From DATGUA01 sp035301545 (GTDB lineage Bacteria; Bacillota; Clostridia; Tissierellales; Tissierellaceae): 20,398 nucleotides of DNA. Shown piece after piece: positions 14,817 to 20,398 of the stretch. The notes under the pieces were generated by a model. It was not told the DNA's origin. It did no database searches and saw only the letters and a list, made by a program, of their open reading frames with translations. The DNA lies in the NCBI GenBank assembly GCA_035301545.1, contig DATGUA010000072.1, positions 1 through 20,398 on the forward strand, in the 5' to 3' direction. A program made the position numbers and the translations under genes. The stretch's first letter is position 1, and every line of letters begins with the position of its first letter.

Positions 14817-14855
14817 AAAAAACTATCTGTTATAACAGATAGTTTTTTCTTTTCT
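14817..14855. terminator. Bidirectional terminator between SRP RNA and the J-protein gene
   Basis: A perfect 14-bp stem (14817-14830 with 14835-14848) has a TATA loop, with an A-run on one side and TTTTTTCTTTTC on the other. It suits the SRP RNA on plus and the J-protein gene (ending at 14877) on minus. Confidence 0.9.
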
Positions 14856-14876
14856 TTTATATTTATTTAAATTCTA

Positions 14877-15803
14877 TTAATTTCTAGGATTATATTGTGA
14901 AATTTCACTTAACCTTTGATAAATCTCTTTTTCTTCATCTGTTAGATTCGGTGGATTTACTATATTTATCTCTAAATATAAATCTCCTTTGTTTTTCTTC
15001 ATATCTTTAAAACCTTTATTAGGTATTCTAATTCTCTTTCCAGATACTATACCTTCGGGTACAGTCACTTTTATCTTTCCTTCTAATGTACTTACTATTG
15101 CCTCAGCACCTAAAGCCGCTTCCCAAGGCAATACATCTACTCTAGAAGTAATATCTAAACCTTCTAAACTATCTTTACCATTATCAATAATACTAATTTC
15201 AAACAGGATATTTCCATCTATTCCCCATTTGTCACCTTTTACTCTTAGCTTTTTCCCTGGTAATATACCTCTCGGTATCTTTACTTTTATATTCTTATTT
15301 TGACCACCAAAATTAAGTCTTACATTTCTAGTAGTTCCATTATAAGCTTCTTCTAGACTTATCTCTAATTCTGATTCATAGGATTGCTTTTTAGACCTAT
15401 TAGATGATGTAGCACCTCCACCACCAAATAAATCACCTATATCAAATCCTTGACTAGATCCACCACCAAAAAACATATTAAAAAAGTCACTGAATCCACT
15501 AGCATTACCAGAGGTAGTATAGGTATAACCTTGACCACCAAATCCATATTGAGATGGGTCAAAGTTTTGACCACCTCTAAAATTATAATTACTTCCAAAC
15601 ATATCGTACTGTTTTTTCTTTTCTTCATCTCCTAATACTTCATAAGCTTCATTTATTTCTTTAAATTTTTCCTGTGCTTTTTCATTATCAGGATTTAAAT
15701 CTGGATGATATTTTTTAGCTAAACGTCTATAAGATCTTTTTATATCATCTTGACTAGATTCTTTTTCTACTCCTAATATTTTATAATAATCTTTATACTC
15801 CAT
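14877..15803 (-). CDS. DnaJ-class co-chaperone without zinc finger (CbpA/DnaJ type II)
   Basis: A 308-residue J-domain protein. The J domain is residues 1-70 with HPD at 33-35 and begins YKDYYKILGVEKESS. A Gly/Phe/Ser-rich linker (about 73-135, with repeated GFGG and FFGGG) follows, then two beta-sandwich substrate-binding domains (about 142-300; NGTTRNVRLNFGG, IPRGILPGKKLRVKG, ALGAEAIVSTLEGKIKVTVPEG). The CxxCxGxG zinc repeats of true DnaJ are absent, as in CbpA, so it stimulates a DnaK but is unlikely to be the main DnaJ. The ATG follows GGAG at 8 nt. It stands alone; no dnaK or grpE is adjacent. Confidence 0.92.
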   Translation of the reverse strand: MEYKDYYKILGVEKESSQDDIKRSYRRLAKKYHPDLNPDNEKAQEKFKEINEAYEVLGDEEKKKQYDMFGSNYNFRGGQNFDPSQYGFGGQGYTYTTSGNASGFSDFFNMFFGGGSSQGFDIGDLFGGGGATSSNRSKKQSYESELEISLEEAYNGTTRNVRLNFGGQNKNIKVKIPRGILPGKKLRVKGDKWGIDGNILFEISIIDNGKDSLEGLDITSRVDVLPWEAALGAEAIVSTLEGKIKVTVPEGIVSGKRIRIPNKGFKDMKKNKGDLYLEINIVNPPNLTDEEKEIYQRLSEISQYNPRN

Positions 15804-15872
15804 TAAATCATCTCCGTTACTAAAACTTCCTTTCTCTATCCTATTATATCTATTGATCTTAAAAAAGACAAT

Positions 15873-15900
15873 AAAAAAGATGTAAGCTAGGCTACATCTT
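15873..15900 (-). terminator. Terminator overlapping the Spo0E-like stop codon
   Basis: AAGATGTA (minus 15900-15893) pairs with TACATCTT (minus 15884-15877), with an 8-nt loop, and runs into TTTTTTATTG. The last sense codons (AAG ATG) and the start of the TAG stop are inside the stem. Confidence 0.75.
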
Positions 15901-16047
15901 TAAATCATATTTTTCATCATTATTATAATATTGGGCAATGAGCAAATCCAATTCCTCACTTACCTTTAATGTTTTTTCACTACATAAACCATTATTTTTA
16001 ATTATATCATTTAATTTCTTTTTAACTTTATTTATTTGTTTTATCAT
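15892..16047 (-). CDS. Spo0E family sporulation regulatory protein-aspartic acid phosphatase
   Basis: A 51-residue ORF, ATG 16047 to TAG 15892, with AAGGAGG 5 nt before the ATG. It is all helical in character and ends in the Spo0E signature: SEELDLLIAQYY at 30-41 matches the family's S-x-E-L-D-x-L-I-x-x-Y-Y. The first half (MIKQINKVKKKLNDIIKNNG) is the expected first helix of the two-helix hairpin. Family members bind and dephosphorylate Spo0A~P, restraining entry into sporulation. That activity is inferred here. It is transcribed away from an HTH regulator across a 251-bp spacer and has its own terminator. It may easily be missed by length filters. Confidence 0.85.
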   Translation of the reverse strand: MIKQINKVKKKLNDIIKNNGLCSEKTLKVSEELDLLIAQYYNNDEKYDLKM

Positions 16048-16207
16048 TTGTTCCTCCTTGAATAGTTTCTCATATTAAAAGGTTATATATATGATTATAC
16101 CCATATTTTCTTTTTTTAAGTGTATAAATTTTTCTACATATTTTCCTATTAAATTCTCTTTCTATAATATATTATACTACATTCCTTTCAACTTTTAAAG
16201 ACTTTTA

Positions 16208-16237
16208 TTGGCTTTTAGCCAACTTTTATTATATACT
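16208..16237 (+). promoter_or_regulatory. Promoter of the HTH regulator with palindromic operator candidate
   Basis: TTGGCT (16208-16213), 18 bp, TATACT (16232-16237), 61 bp before the ATG. The -35 is the left half of a palindrome TTGGCT-TTT-AGCCAA (16208-16222). ACTTTTA recurs three times around it (near 16191, 16201 and 16222). This looks like an autoregulatory operator, but no protein-binding evidence exists. Confidence 0.45.
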
Positions 16238-16298
16238 ATTAGCTAATGACTATTATCGACTTATTTTTCTATATTTTGACATAGAAAGGACTGAGTTT

Positions 16299-16688
16299 AT
16301 GACATTATGTAAAGAATTAGATTCTAAAAGTATCGGAAAAAGAATTAGAACACAAAGAGAAAAGCTTGGATTATCCAGAGATAATCTTGCTAAAATAGTA
16401 AATTTATCTACTTATTATATTGGACAGATTGAACGTGGAGAAAGAAATATGAGTATTCAAACACTATATAATATCTCTGAATCTTTAAATATATCTATGG
16501 ATTATATAGTCAAAGGTAAAGTAAAATACACCAAAGATATGCTAGTTTTAGAATCACTAGAAAATAATTATCAACAAATACCTAATAATGATATTAAAGG
16601 AGTAATCGATTTATTATCTGATTCTTCTCCAAATTATGTTACATTAGTTAAAGATATGATGAAGTTAATCCTACCTTATGTAAATTAA
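16299..16688 (+). CDS. XRE-family helix-turn-helix transcriptional regulator
   Basis: A 129-residue protein. Residues about 11-70 form a typical XRE/Cro-type HTH (IGKRIRTQREKLGLSRDNLAKIVNLS, shown split: IGKRIRTQREKLGLS then RDNLAKIVNLS), with the recognition turn TYYIGQIERGER (38-49) and the SIQTLYNISESLNIS helix. The C-terminal part (about 71-129) is a small helical domain with an unknown ligand or dimer role. The ATG follows AAAGGA at 8 nt. It is divergent from the Spo0E-like gene and ends inside a long bidirectional hairpin. It might control the neighbouring Spo0E-like gene and itself, by analogy with divergent regulator pairs. Its targets are unknown. Confidence 0.9.
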   Translation: MTLCKELDSKSIGKRIRTQREKLGLSRDNLAKIVNLSTYYIGQIERGERNMSIQTLYNISESLNISMDYIVKGKVKYTKDMLVLESLENNYQQIPNNDIKGVIDLLSDSSPNYVTLVKDMMKLILPYVN

Positions 16689-16734
16689 AAAAGAGCTTCT
16701 ATCTGTGTACAGATAAAAGCTCTTTTTTAATTTA
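16681..16734. terminator. Long bidirectional terminator between HTH regulator and csoR
   Basis: An 18-bp perfect outer stem (16681-16698 with 16717-16734), one C-A mismatch, then 7 more pairs (16700-16706 with 16709-16715). Built-in A6/T6 runs let it work both ways. It includes the HTH stop codon (16686-16688) and lies 9 bp from the csoR stop. Confidence 0.9.
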
Positions 16735-16742
16735 CATTATAC

Positions 16743-17012
16743 TTACTTTATATATTTATCTATTACATTAATAATTTCTTCTATCTTTTCATTACCCTTA
16801 TCTTCAGTTTCTAGTATTGCATCAGTTACACAATTTCTAATATGACCATTCAACACATCTATATTAGCTTTTTTTAAAAGACCTATAGTAGAAAGGATTT
16901 GTGTAGATATATCTACACAATACCTATCCTCTTCTACCATTTTAATAATTCCATTTAATTGTCCTCTAGCTGTTTTTAACTTATTAGCAGCTACTTTCTT
17001 TGCCTCATCCAT
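16743..17012 (-). CDS. csoR: CsoR family copper-sensing repressor
   Basis: CsoR is an all-helical tetramer that releases its operator when it binds Cu(I). The Cys-His-Cys ligand set is complete: the Cys in RYCVDIS, and His and Cys in NGHIRNCV (residues 32, 57 and 61 from the chosen start). ARGQLNGIIKMVEEDRYC is the family's first helix. The chosen start is ATG 17012, with GGTGAT just upstream (89 residues). A TTG at 17030 would add six residues but lacks a ribosome binding site. It follows copA by 29 bp and is probably co-transcribed, so the repressor is under its own control. Ligand order fits copper better than the nickel or formaldehyde relatives. Confidence 0.93.
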   Translation of the reverse strand: MDEAKKVAANKLKTARGQLNGIIKMVEEDRYCVDISTQILSTIGLLKKANIDVLNGHIRNCVTDAILETEDKGNEKIEEIINVIDKYIK

Positions 17013-17041
17013 ATTATCACCAATTTCCAATTTAATCTTTA

Positions 17042-19414
17042 TTATTCAAAATTTCTTAATCTTAATGAATTAGTTACTACTGAAACCGAACTAAATGCCA
17101 TTGCTGCTCCTGCTACCATTGGACTTAGAAATCCTAAAGCTGCAAATGGTATACCTATAGAATTATAGAAGAATGCCCAGAATAAATTTTGTCTTATAGT
17201 TCTCATTGTTCTATGACTTAATCTAATTGCTGTTACTACTCCTTCTAGGTCACCCCTCATTAGTGTAATATCAGCAGCTTCCATAGCTACATCAGTTCCT
17301 GTACCTATAGCAAATCCTATATTAGATGATGCTAAAGCTGGCGCATCATTTATTCCATCTCCAACCATACCTACATTTTTACCTTCCGCTTTTAATTTTT
17401 CTACTGCTTCTGCTTTATCTTCGGGTAATACATCTGCAACAACTTTATCTATGCCTATATTTTTAGCTATAGCTTGAGCAGTTCTTTCATTATCTCCTGT
17501 AATCATATAGACTTCAAGGTCCATATCATGTAACTTTTTAATAGCTTCAAAAGAAGTATCCTTTACTTGATCTGCTACAGCAATAATTCCAATTATCTCA
17601 TTTTCTACTGCAATAGTCATAGCTGTCTTACCTTCTTCTTCTAATTTAGCTAGGTTATTTTCTTTATCTTCTATATCTATATTATTATCCTTAATTAATC
17701 TTCTATTACCTATTAATATCTCTTTATCTTCAAAATTAGCCTCTAATCCTTTTCCTGGTACAGCTGTGAACCTTTCTGGTATTACTATATCTAATCCTCG
17801 ATCCTCTGCCTCTCTTACTATAGATTGACCTAAAGGGTGTTCAGAAGCTCTTTCTACAGATGCAGCAATTCTTAATACTTCATCTTCTTCTATATTATTA
17901 AAAGTAATAATATCAGTAACTTCAGGTTCACCTTTAGTTATAGTTCCTGTCTTATCAAATATTATAGTATCCATTTTATGTGCTCTTTCAAGATATTCAC
18001 CAGATTTTATTAATATTCCATTTTCTGCACCTTTACCAGTTCCTACCATTATAGCTGTTGGTGTTGCAAGTCCTAACGCACATGGACAGGCAATAACTAA
18101 AACTGCCACCGCATTTAATAATCCAGTATTAAAACCTCTTAGAAAATAAAATACTACAAATGTAAATACTGCTATTAATACTACAGTCGGTACAAATATT
18201 CCTGATATTTTATCTGCTAATCTTTGTACCGGTGCTTTTGATCCTTGAGCATCTTCTACTAAGCCAATTATTTGAGATAGTACTGTATCTTTACCGATCT
18301 TAGTTGCTTTAAATTTAAATGCACTAAATTTATTTATAGTTGCTCCAATAACTTCATCGTCTACACCTTTATCTATAGGAAGACTTTCTCCAGTAATCAT
18401 AGACTCATCTAAAGCTGAGTTTCCTTCTACTATAATTCCGTCTACTGGCACTCTCTCACCAGGTCTAACTGAAACAATATCTCCTATTTCTAATTCTTCT
18501 ACTGGTATTTCTGTCTCTACACCATCTCTGATTACTCTTGCAGTATTAGGCTGTAATCCCATTAATTTTTTAATAGCATCTGATGTTTTTCCTTTGGCTA
18601 CCGCCTCAAAAGTATTTCCTAATATTATTAATGTAATAATTACTGCCGAAGATTCAAAGTAATATTCATTAACTCCAGTTACTAGATTATATATACTAAA
18701 GAAATAAGCTGCAGATGTACCCATTGATATTAGTACATCCATATTAGCCCCTCCTCCTTTTACAGAAGTGTAAGCTCCCTTATAAAATCTATAACCTATA
18801 ATAAATTGAACTGGAGTAGCTAATGCTAATTGAAACCATCCATTACTTAATATAGTATCTGTATATCCTGCCATTTCAACAAACATTGCTGAAAATAGTG
18901 GTAAACTTAAGACTGCGGAAATAATGAAAGAAGTTTTTAGAGATTTGATTTCTTTTTCCCTTAATTCTTTTTCTCTGTCTGAATCTCCTTCTGATTTTAC
19001 TTTTGCTCCATATCCAGCATTATCTACAGCTTCTACTAGAGTATCTTCACTAACTACTCCTGAAGCATATTCTATAGTAGCCTTATTAGTTGCTAGATTT
19101 ACATTCACATCCTCTACACCTTGCACTTTCCTAAGTGCTTTCTCCACACTTGCGGCACAAGATGCGCAAGTCATACCTTCTACTAATAATACTGTTTTCT
19201 CTAGAGGGACTTTATATCCTGTTTCTTCTATTACCCTAACTAGATCCTCTGGACTAGTACTTTTATCATCAAATTCTACAGTAGCTTTCTCACCTAGTAA
19301 ATTAACCGCTACATCTATAACCCCTTCTGTTTTGTTGAGAGCCCTCTCAACACTACTTGCACAAGATGAACAAGTCATCCCAGAAACAGCTATATTAACT
19401 TTCTTAGTAGTCAT
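17042..19414 (-). CDS. copA: Cu(I)-exporting P1B-type ATPase
   Basis: CopA pumps Cu(I) out across the cytoplasmic membrane. At 790 residues it is complete: two N-terminal heavy-metal domains (GMTCSSC, C15/C18; GMTCASC, C83/C86), eight membrane helices, the actuator motif TGES (341-344), the membrane metal site CPC (443-445) with YN (750-751) and the M-x-x-S-S of the last helix (M772, S775, S776), the phosphorylated D487 in DKTGT, the SEHPLG motif (H526) and GDGINDAP (685-692). The YN and MSS residues mark the Cu(I)/Ag(I) branch. The ATG follows AAAGGAGATGAT. It is first in a copA-csoR operon. No copZ chaperone is seen. Confidence 0.97.
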   Translation of the reverse strand: MTTKKVNIAVSGMTCSSCASSVERALNKTEGVIDVAVNLLGEKATVEFDDKSTSPEDLVRVIEETGYKVPLEKTVLLVEGMTCASCAASVEKALRKVQGVEDVNVNLATNKATIEYASGVVSEDTLVEAVDNAGYGAKVKSEGDSDREKELREKEIKSLKTSFIISAVLSLPLFSAMFVEMAGYTDTILSNGWFQLALATPVQFIIGYRFYKGAYTSVKGGGANMDVLISMGTSAAYFFSIYNLVTGVNEYYFESSAVIITLIILGNTFEAVAKGKTSDAIKKLMGLQPNTARVIRDGVETEIPVEELEIGDIVSVRPGERVPVDGIIVEGNSALDESMITGESLPIDKGVDDEVIGATINKFSAFKFKATKIGKDTVLSQIIGLVEDAQGSKAPVQRLADKISGIFVPTVVLIAVFTFVVFYFLRGFNTGLLNAVAVLVIACPCALGLATPTAIMVGTGKGAENGILIKSGEYLERAHKMDTIIFDKTGTITKGEPEVTDIITFNNIEEDEVLRIAASVERASEHPLGQSIVREAEDRGLDIVIPERFTAVPGKGLEANFEDKEILIGNRRLIKDNNIDIEDKENNLAKLEEEGKTAMTIAVENEIIGIIAVADQVKDTSFEAIKKLHDMDLEVYMITGDNERTAQAIAKNIGIDKVVADVLPEDKAEAVEKLKAEGKNVGMVGDGINDAPALASSNIGFAIGTGTDVAMEAADITLMRGDLEGVVTAIRLSHRTMRTIRQNLFWAFFYNSIGIPFAALGFLSPMVAGAAMAFSSVSVVTNSLRLRNFE

Positions 19415-19433
19415 TTTATCATCTCCTTTATCT

Positions 19434-19449
19434 ACCCCCCTATGGGGGT
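19434..19449 (-). promoter_or_regulatory. CsoR operator at the copA promoter
   Basis: ACCCCC-CTAT-GGGGGT, a 6-4-6 palindrome of the kind bound by CsoR, just downstream of the copA -10 box and 19 bp before the ATG. It is the only G/C-rich stretch in the spacer. Bound CsoR would sit over the start of transcription. Confidence 0.8.
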
Positions 19450-19459
19450 GTGTATTATT

Positions 19460-19488
19460 ATAATACCATCTCCCTATTATAATGTCAA
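19460..19488 (-). promoter_or_regulatory. SigA-type promoter of copA-csoR
   Basis: On minus, a perfect TTGACA (19488-19483), 17 bp, then TATTAT (19465-19460). TGG directly before the -10 also makes it an extended -10 element, so it should be strong when derepressed. Confidence 0.8.
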
Positions 19489-19585
19489 ATATTAAATTTT
19501 ATATTAAACTCTCTATTATCCTTTATATAAATTGATAGTTTATACCCATCATTCTTATATTTAAACAATTCATAGTAATTCACTC

Positions 19586-19614
19586 TTGATTTTAATATAA
19601 ATATATTGTATTAT
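19586..19614 (+). promoter_or_regulatory. SigA-type promoter of feoA
   Basis: TTGATT (19586-19591), 17 bp, TATTAT (19609-19614). Transcription would begin near 19621, just before the Fur-type box. Confidence 0.55.
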
Positions 19615-19629
19615 ATAAAATATAGATAT

Positions 19630-19644
19630 TGATAACGATTATCA
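19630..19644 (+). promoter_or_regulatory. Fur-type box upstream of feoA
   Basis: TGATAACGATTATCA matches the 7-1-7 Fur pattern TGATAATNATTATCA at all but one specified position. It lies just downstream of the predicted feoA transcription start, 36 bp before the ATG. Confidence 0.8.
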
Positions 19645-19680
19645 GAAATTTATTATATATAATTTGAGAGGAGGATTATT

Positions 19681-19902
19681 ATGGAGTATAGTTCATTAGA
19701 AGTTCTTAAACCAAAAGATGTCAAAATTATAAAAGATATCTCAGGTGGATGCTCAGCAAAAAAACGATTATATGAACTAGGTTTAAATAAAGGAACACAA
19801 ATTGAAATATTAAAAAATGATTTTGGACCTATAATTTTAAATGTTTCAGGATTTAAGTTAGCTATAGGTAGAGGCTTAGCTAGTCAAGTCCTCGTTGGAT
19901 AA
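19681..19902 (+). CDS. feoA: Ferrous iron transport protein FeoA
   Basis: A 73-residue cytoplasmic SH3-like protein that works with FeoB in ferrous iron uptake. The family patterns are clear: a central YELGLNKGTQIEILKND (31-47) and a C-terminal FKLAIGRGLASQVLV (58-72). The ATG follows GAGGAGG at 7 nt. It is preceded by a Fur-type box and followed 57 bp later by feoB. That gap is unusually wide for this pair and holds a second palindrome and a promoter-like sequence. Confidence 0.95.
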   Translation: MEYSSLEVLKPKDVKIIKDISGGCSAKKRLYELGLNKGTQIEILKNDFGPIILNVSGFKLAIGRGLASQVLVG

Positions 19903-19923
19903 TAGATTTTATTTTTTTACAAT
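19895..19923 (+). promoter_or_regulatory. Candidate internal promoter of feoB
   Basis: TTGGAT (19895-19900, across the feoA end), 17 bp, TACAAT (19918-19923). The -10 abuts the Fur-type palindrome. The -35 match is weak (three of six), so this remains a candidate. Confidence 0.4.
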
Positions 19924-19944
19924 AAATGATAACAGTTATCATTT
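19924..19944 (+). promoter_or_regulatory. Perfect Fur-type palindrome between feoA and feoB
   Basis: A 10-1-10 perfect inverted repeat with arm AAATGATAAC around a central A. The core TGATAACAGTTATCA matches the Fur 7-1-7 pattern at 12 of 14 specified positions. It ends directly at the feoB ribosome binding site GGAGGG (19945-19950). Confidence 0.75.
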
Positions 19945-19959
19945 GGAGGGAGAGTTTAT

Positions 19960-20398
19960 ATGAACACAATTGCACTAGCGGGAAATCCCAATAGTGGAAA
20001 AACTACATTATTCAATGCATTAACAGGCTCAAATCAACATGTGGGAAATTGGCCTGGAGTTACTGTGGAAAAAAAGGAAGGGAAAATTACATACAATAAT
20101 AATGAGTATAATATAGTAGATCTACCTGGTACATATAGTCTGGGAGCTTACTCTGAAGATGAAGTAGTTGCTCGAGATTATATTCTAAAAGAACATCCAG
20201 ATATAGTTATAAATGTAGTAGATGCTACTAGTATAGAAAGAAATTTATACTTAACAACTCAATTATTAGAAATGGGTACTAAAGTTGTATTGGCTCTAAA
20301 TATGATGGACGAGGCCAAGGCTAAAGATATTCAAATTGATTTAGATAATTTATCTAAAAATTTAGGTATACCAGTAGTTGCGACCGTAGCTTCTAAAA
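19960..20398 (+). CDS. feoB: Ferrous iron transporter FeoB, N-terminal part (cut by window end)
   Basis: FeoB is the membrane permease for Fe(II) with an N-terminal GTPase. The 146 codons present cover most of the G domain: G1 GNPNSGKTT near 8-16, the switch I region around GVTVEKKEG with the G2 Thr, G3 DLPGTYSL, and G4 NMMD near 121-124. All are intact. The NQHVGNWPGVTVE stretch is diagnostic of FeoB. The membrane part lies beyond the window. The ATG follows GGAGGG at 9 nt. No stop codon interrupts the frame, so it is incomplete only because the window ends. Confidence 0.96.
   Translation, partial: MNTIALAGNPNSGKTTLFNALTGSNQHVGNWPGVTVEKKEGKITYNNNEYNIVDLPGTYSLGAYSEDEVVARDYILKEHPDIVINVVDATSIERNLYLTTQLLEMGTKVVLALNMMDEAKAKDIQIDLDNLSKNLGIPVVATVASK

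Noticed and set aside
15437..15635. ORFs on both strands within the J-protein gene
   Set aside because: They overlap the Gly/Phe-rich linker, whose repeats leave other frames open. They lack ribosome binding sites and family features.
18924..19463. 179-codon plus-strand ORF opposite copA
   Set aside because: It is an antisense shadow of the copA N-terminal region. It is rich in Ser/Thr with no recognisable domain, and it runs through the copA start and CsoR operator.
1..20398. Defence island, prophage, transposon or CRISPR content
   Set aside because: All long ORFs belong to housekeeping, transport, sporulation or metal-homeostasis families. No transposase, integrase, phage gene, long direct repeats or spaced repeat array was seen.

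Overview
The window is very AT-rich DNA whose genes use strong AGGAGG-type ribosome binding sites, encode tRNA 3' CCA ends, and include endospore genes (ytaF, ytrH, ytrI, a Spo0E-like phosphatase) and a long Gram-positive-type SRP RNA. This indicates an endospore-forming, low-GC Firmicute of the Clostridia/Tissierellia type. The class is an inference from gene content and cannot be narrowed from one window. Most of it is ordinary chromosomal backbone; I see no phage, transposon, CRISPR array or clearly new multi-gene system.

Layout. 1-1320: tRNA-Val(GAC) on + and a convergent YitT-family membrane protein on -. 1323-3453 (-): a divergent cis-prenyltransferase, a YwlG/UPF0340 protein and a WrbA-like flavoprotein, each mostly closed by its own hairpin. 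3672-6080 (-): an ABC exporter pair (permease and ATPase, abutting). 6171-8324 (-): azlC-azlD, a DJ-1/PfpI protein and dihydrofolate reductase, probably one transcript from the azlC promoter. 8325-8880: a gene-poor gap with hairpins, a 41-codon ORF missed by length filters, and GATA/TATC inverted repeats. 8881-10347: ytaF (+) convergent with ytrH-ytrI (-), all linked to sporulation. 10421-14109 (-): dnaX-ebfC-recR-gpsA. 14388-14848 (+): a perfect consensus promoter driving tRNA-Ser(GGA) and the SRP RNA, divergent from dnaX. 14877-16688: a CbpA-type J protein (-), a 51-residue Spo0E-family protein (-), and a divergent HTH regulator (+). 16743-19414 (-): copA-csoR with a CsoR operator at its promoter. 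19586-20398 (+): feoA and a 3'-truncated feoB, each with its own Fur-type palindrome.

How the genes work together. The right end is a metal-homeostasis block: copper export (copA, repressed by CsoR) and ferrous iron uptake (feoAB, probably repressed by Fur) are fired divergently from one 266-bp spacer. The middle joins replication and recombination (dnaX, ebfC, recR), lipid precursor synthesis (gpsA) and membrane protein targeting (SRP RNA). Sporulation genes appear twice, once as structural/membrane genes (ytaF, ytrHI) and once as a phosphorelay brake (Spo0E-like) facing an XRE-type regulator.

The observations most worth a second look are the internal Fur-flanked promoter inside feoAB, the unannotated Spo0E-like gene with its divergent HTH partner, the inverted tRNA-Ser/SRP unit next to dnaX, the divergent cis-prenyltransferase, and terminators written inside coding sequence.
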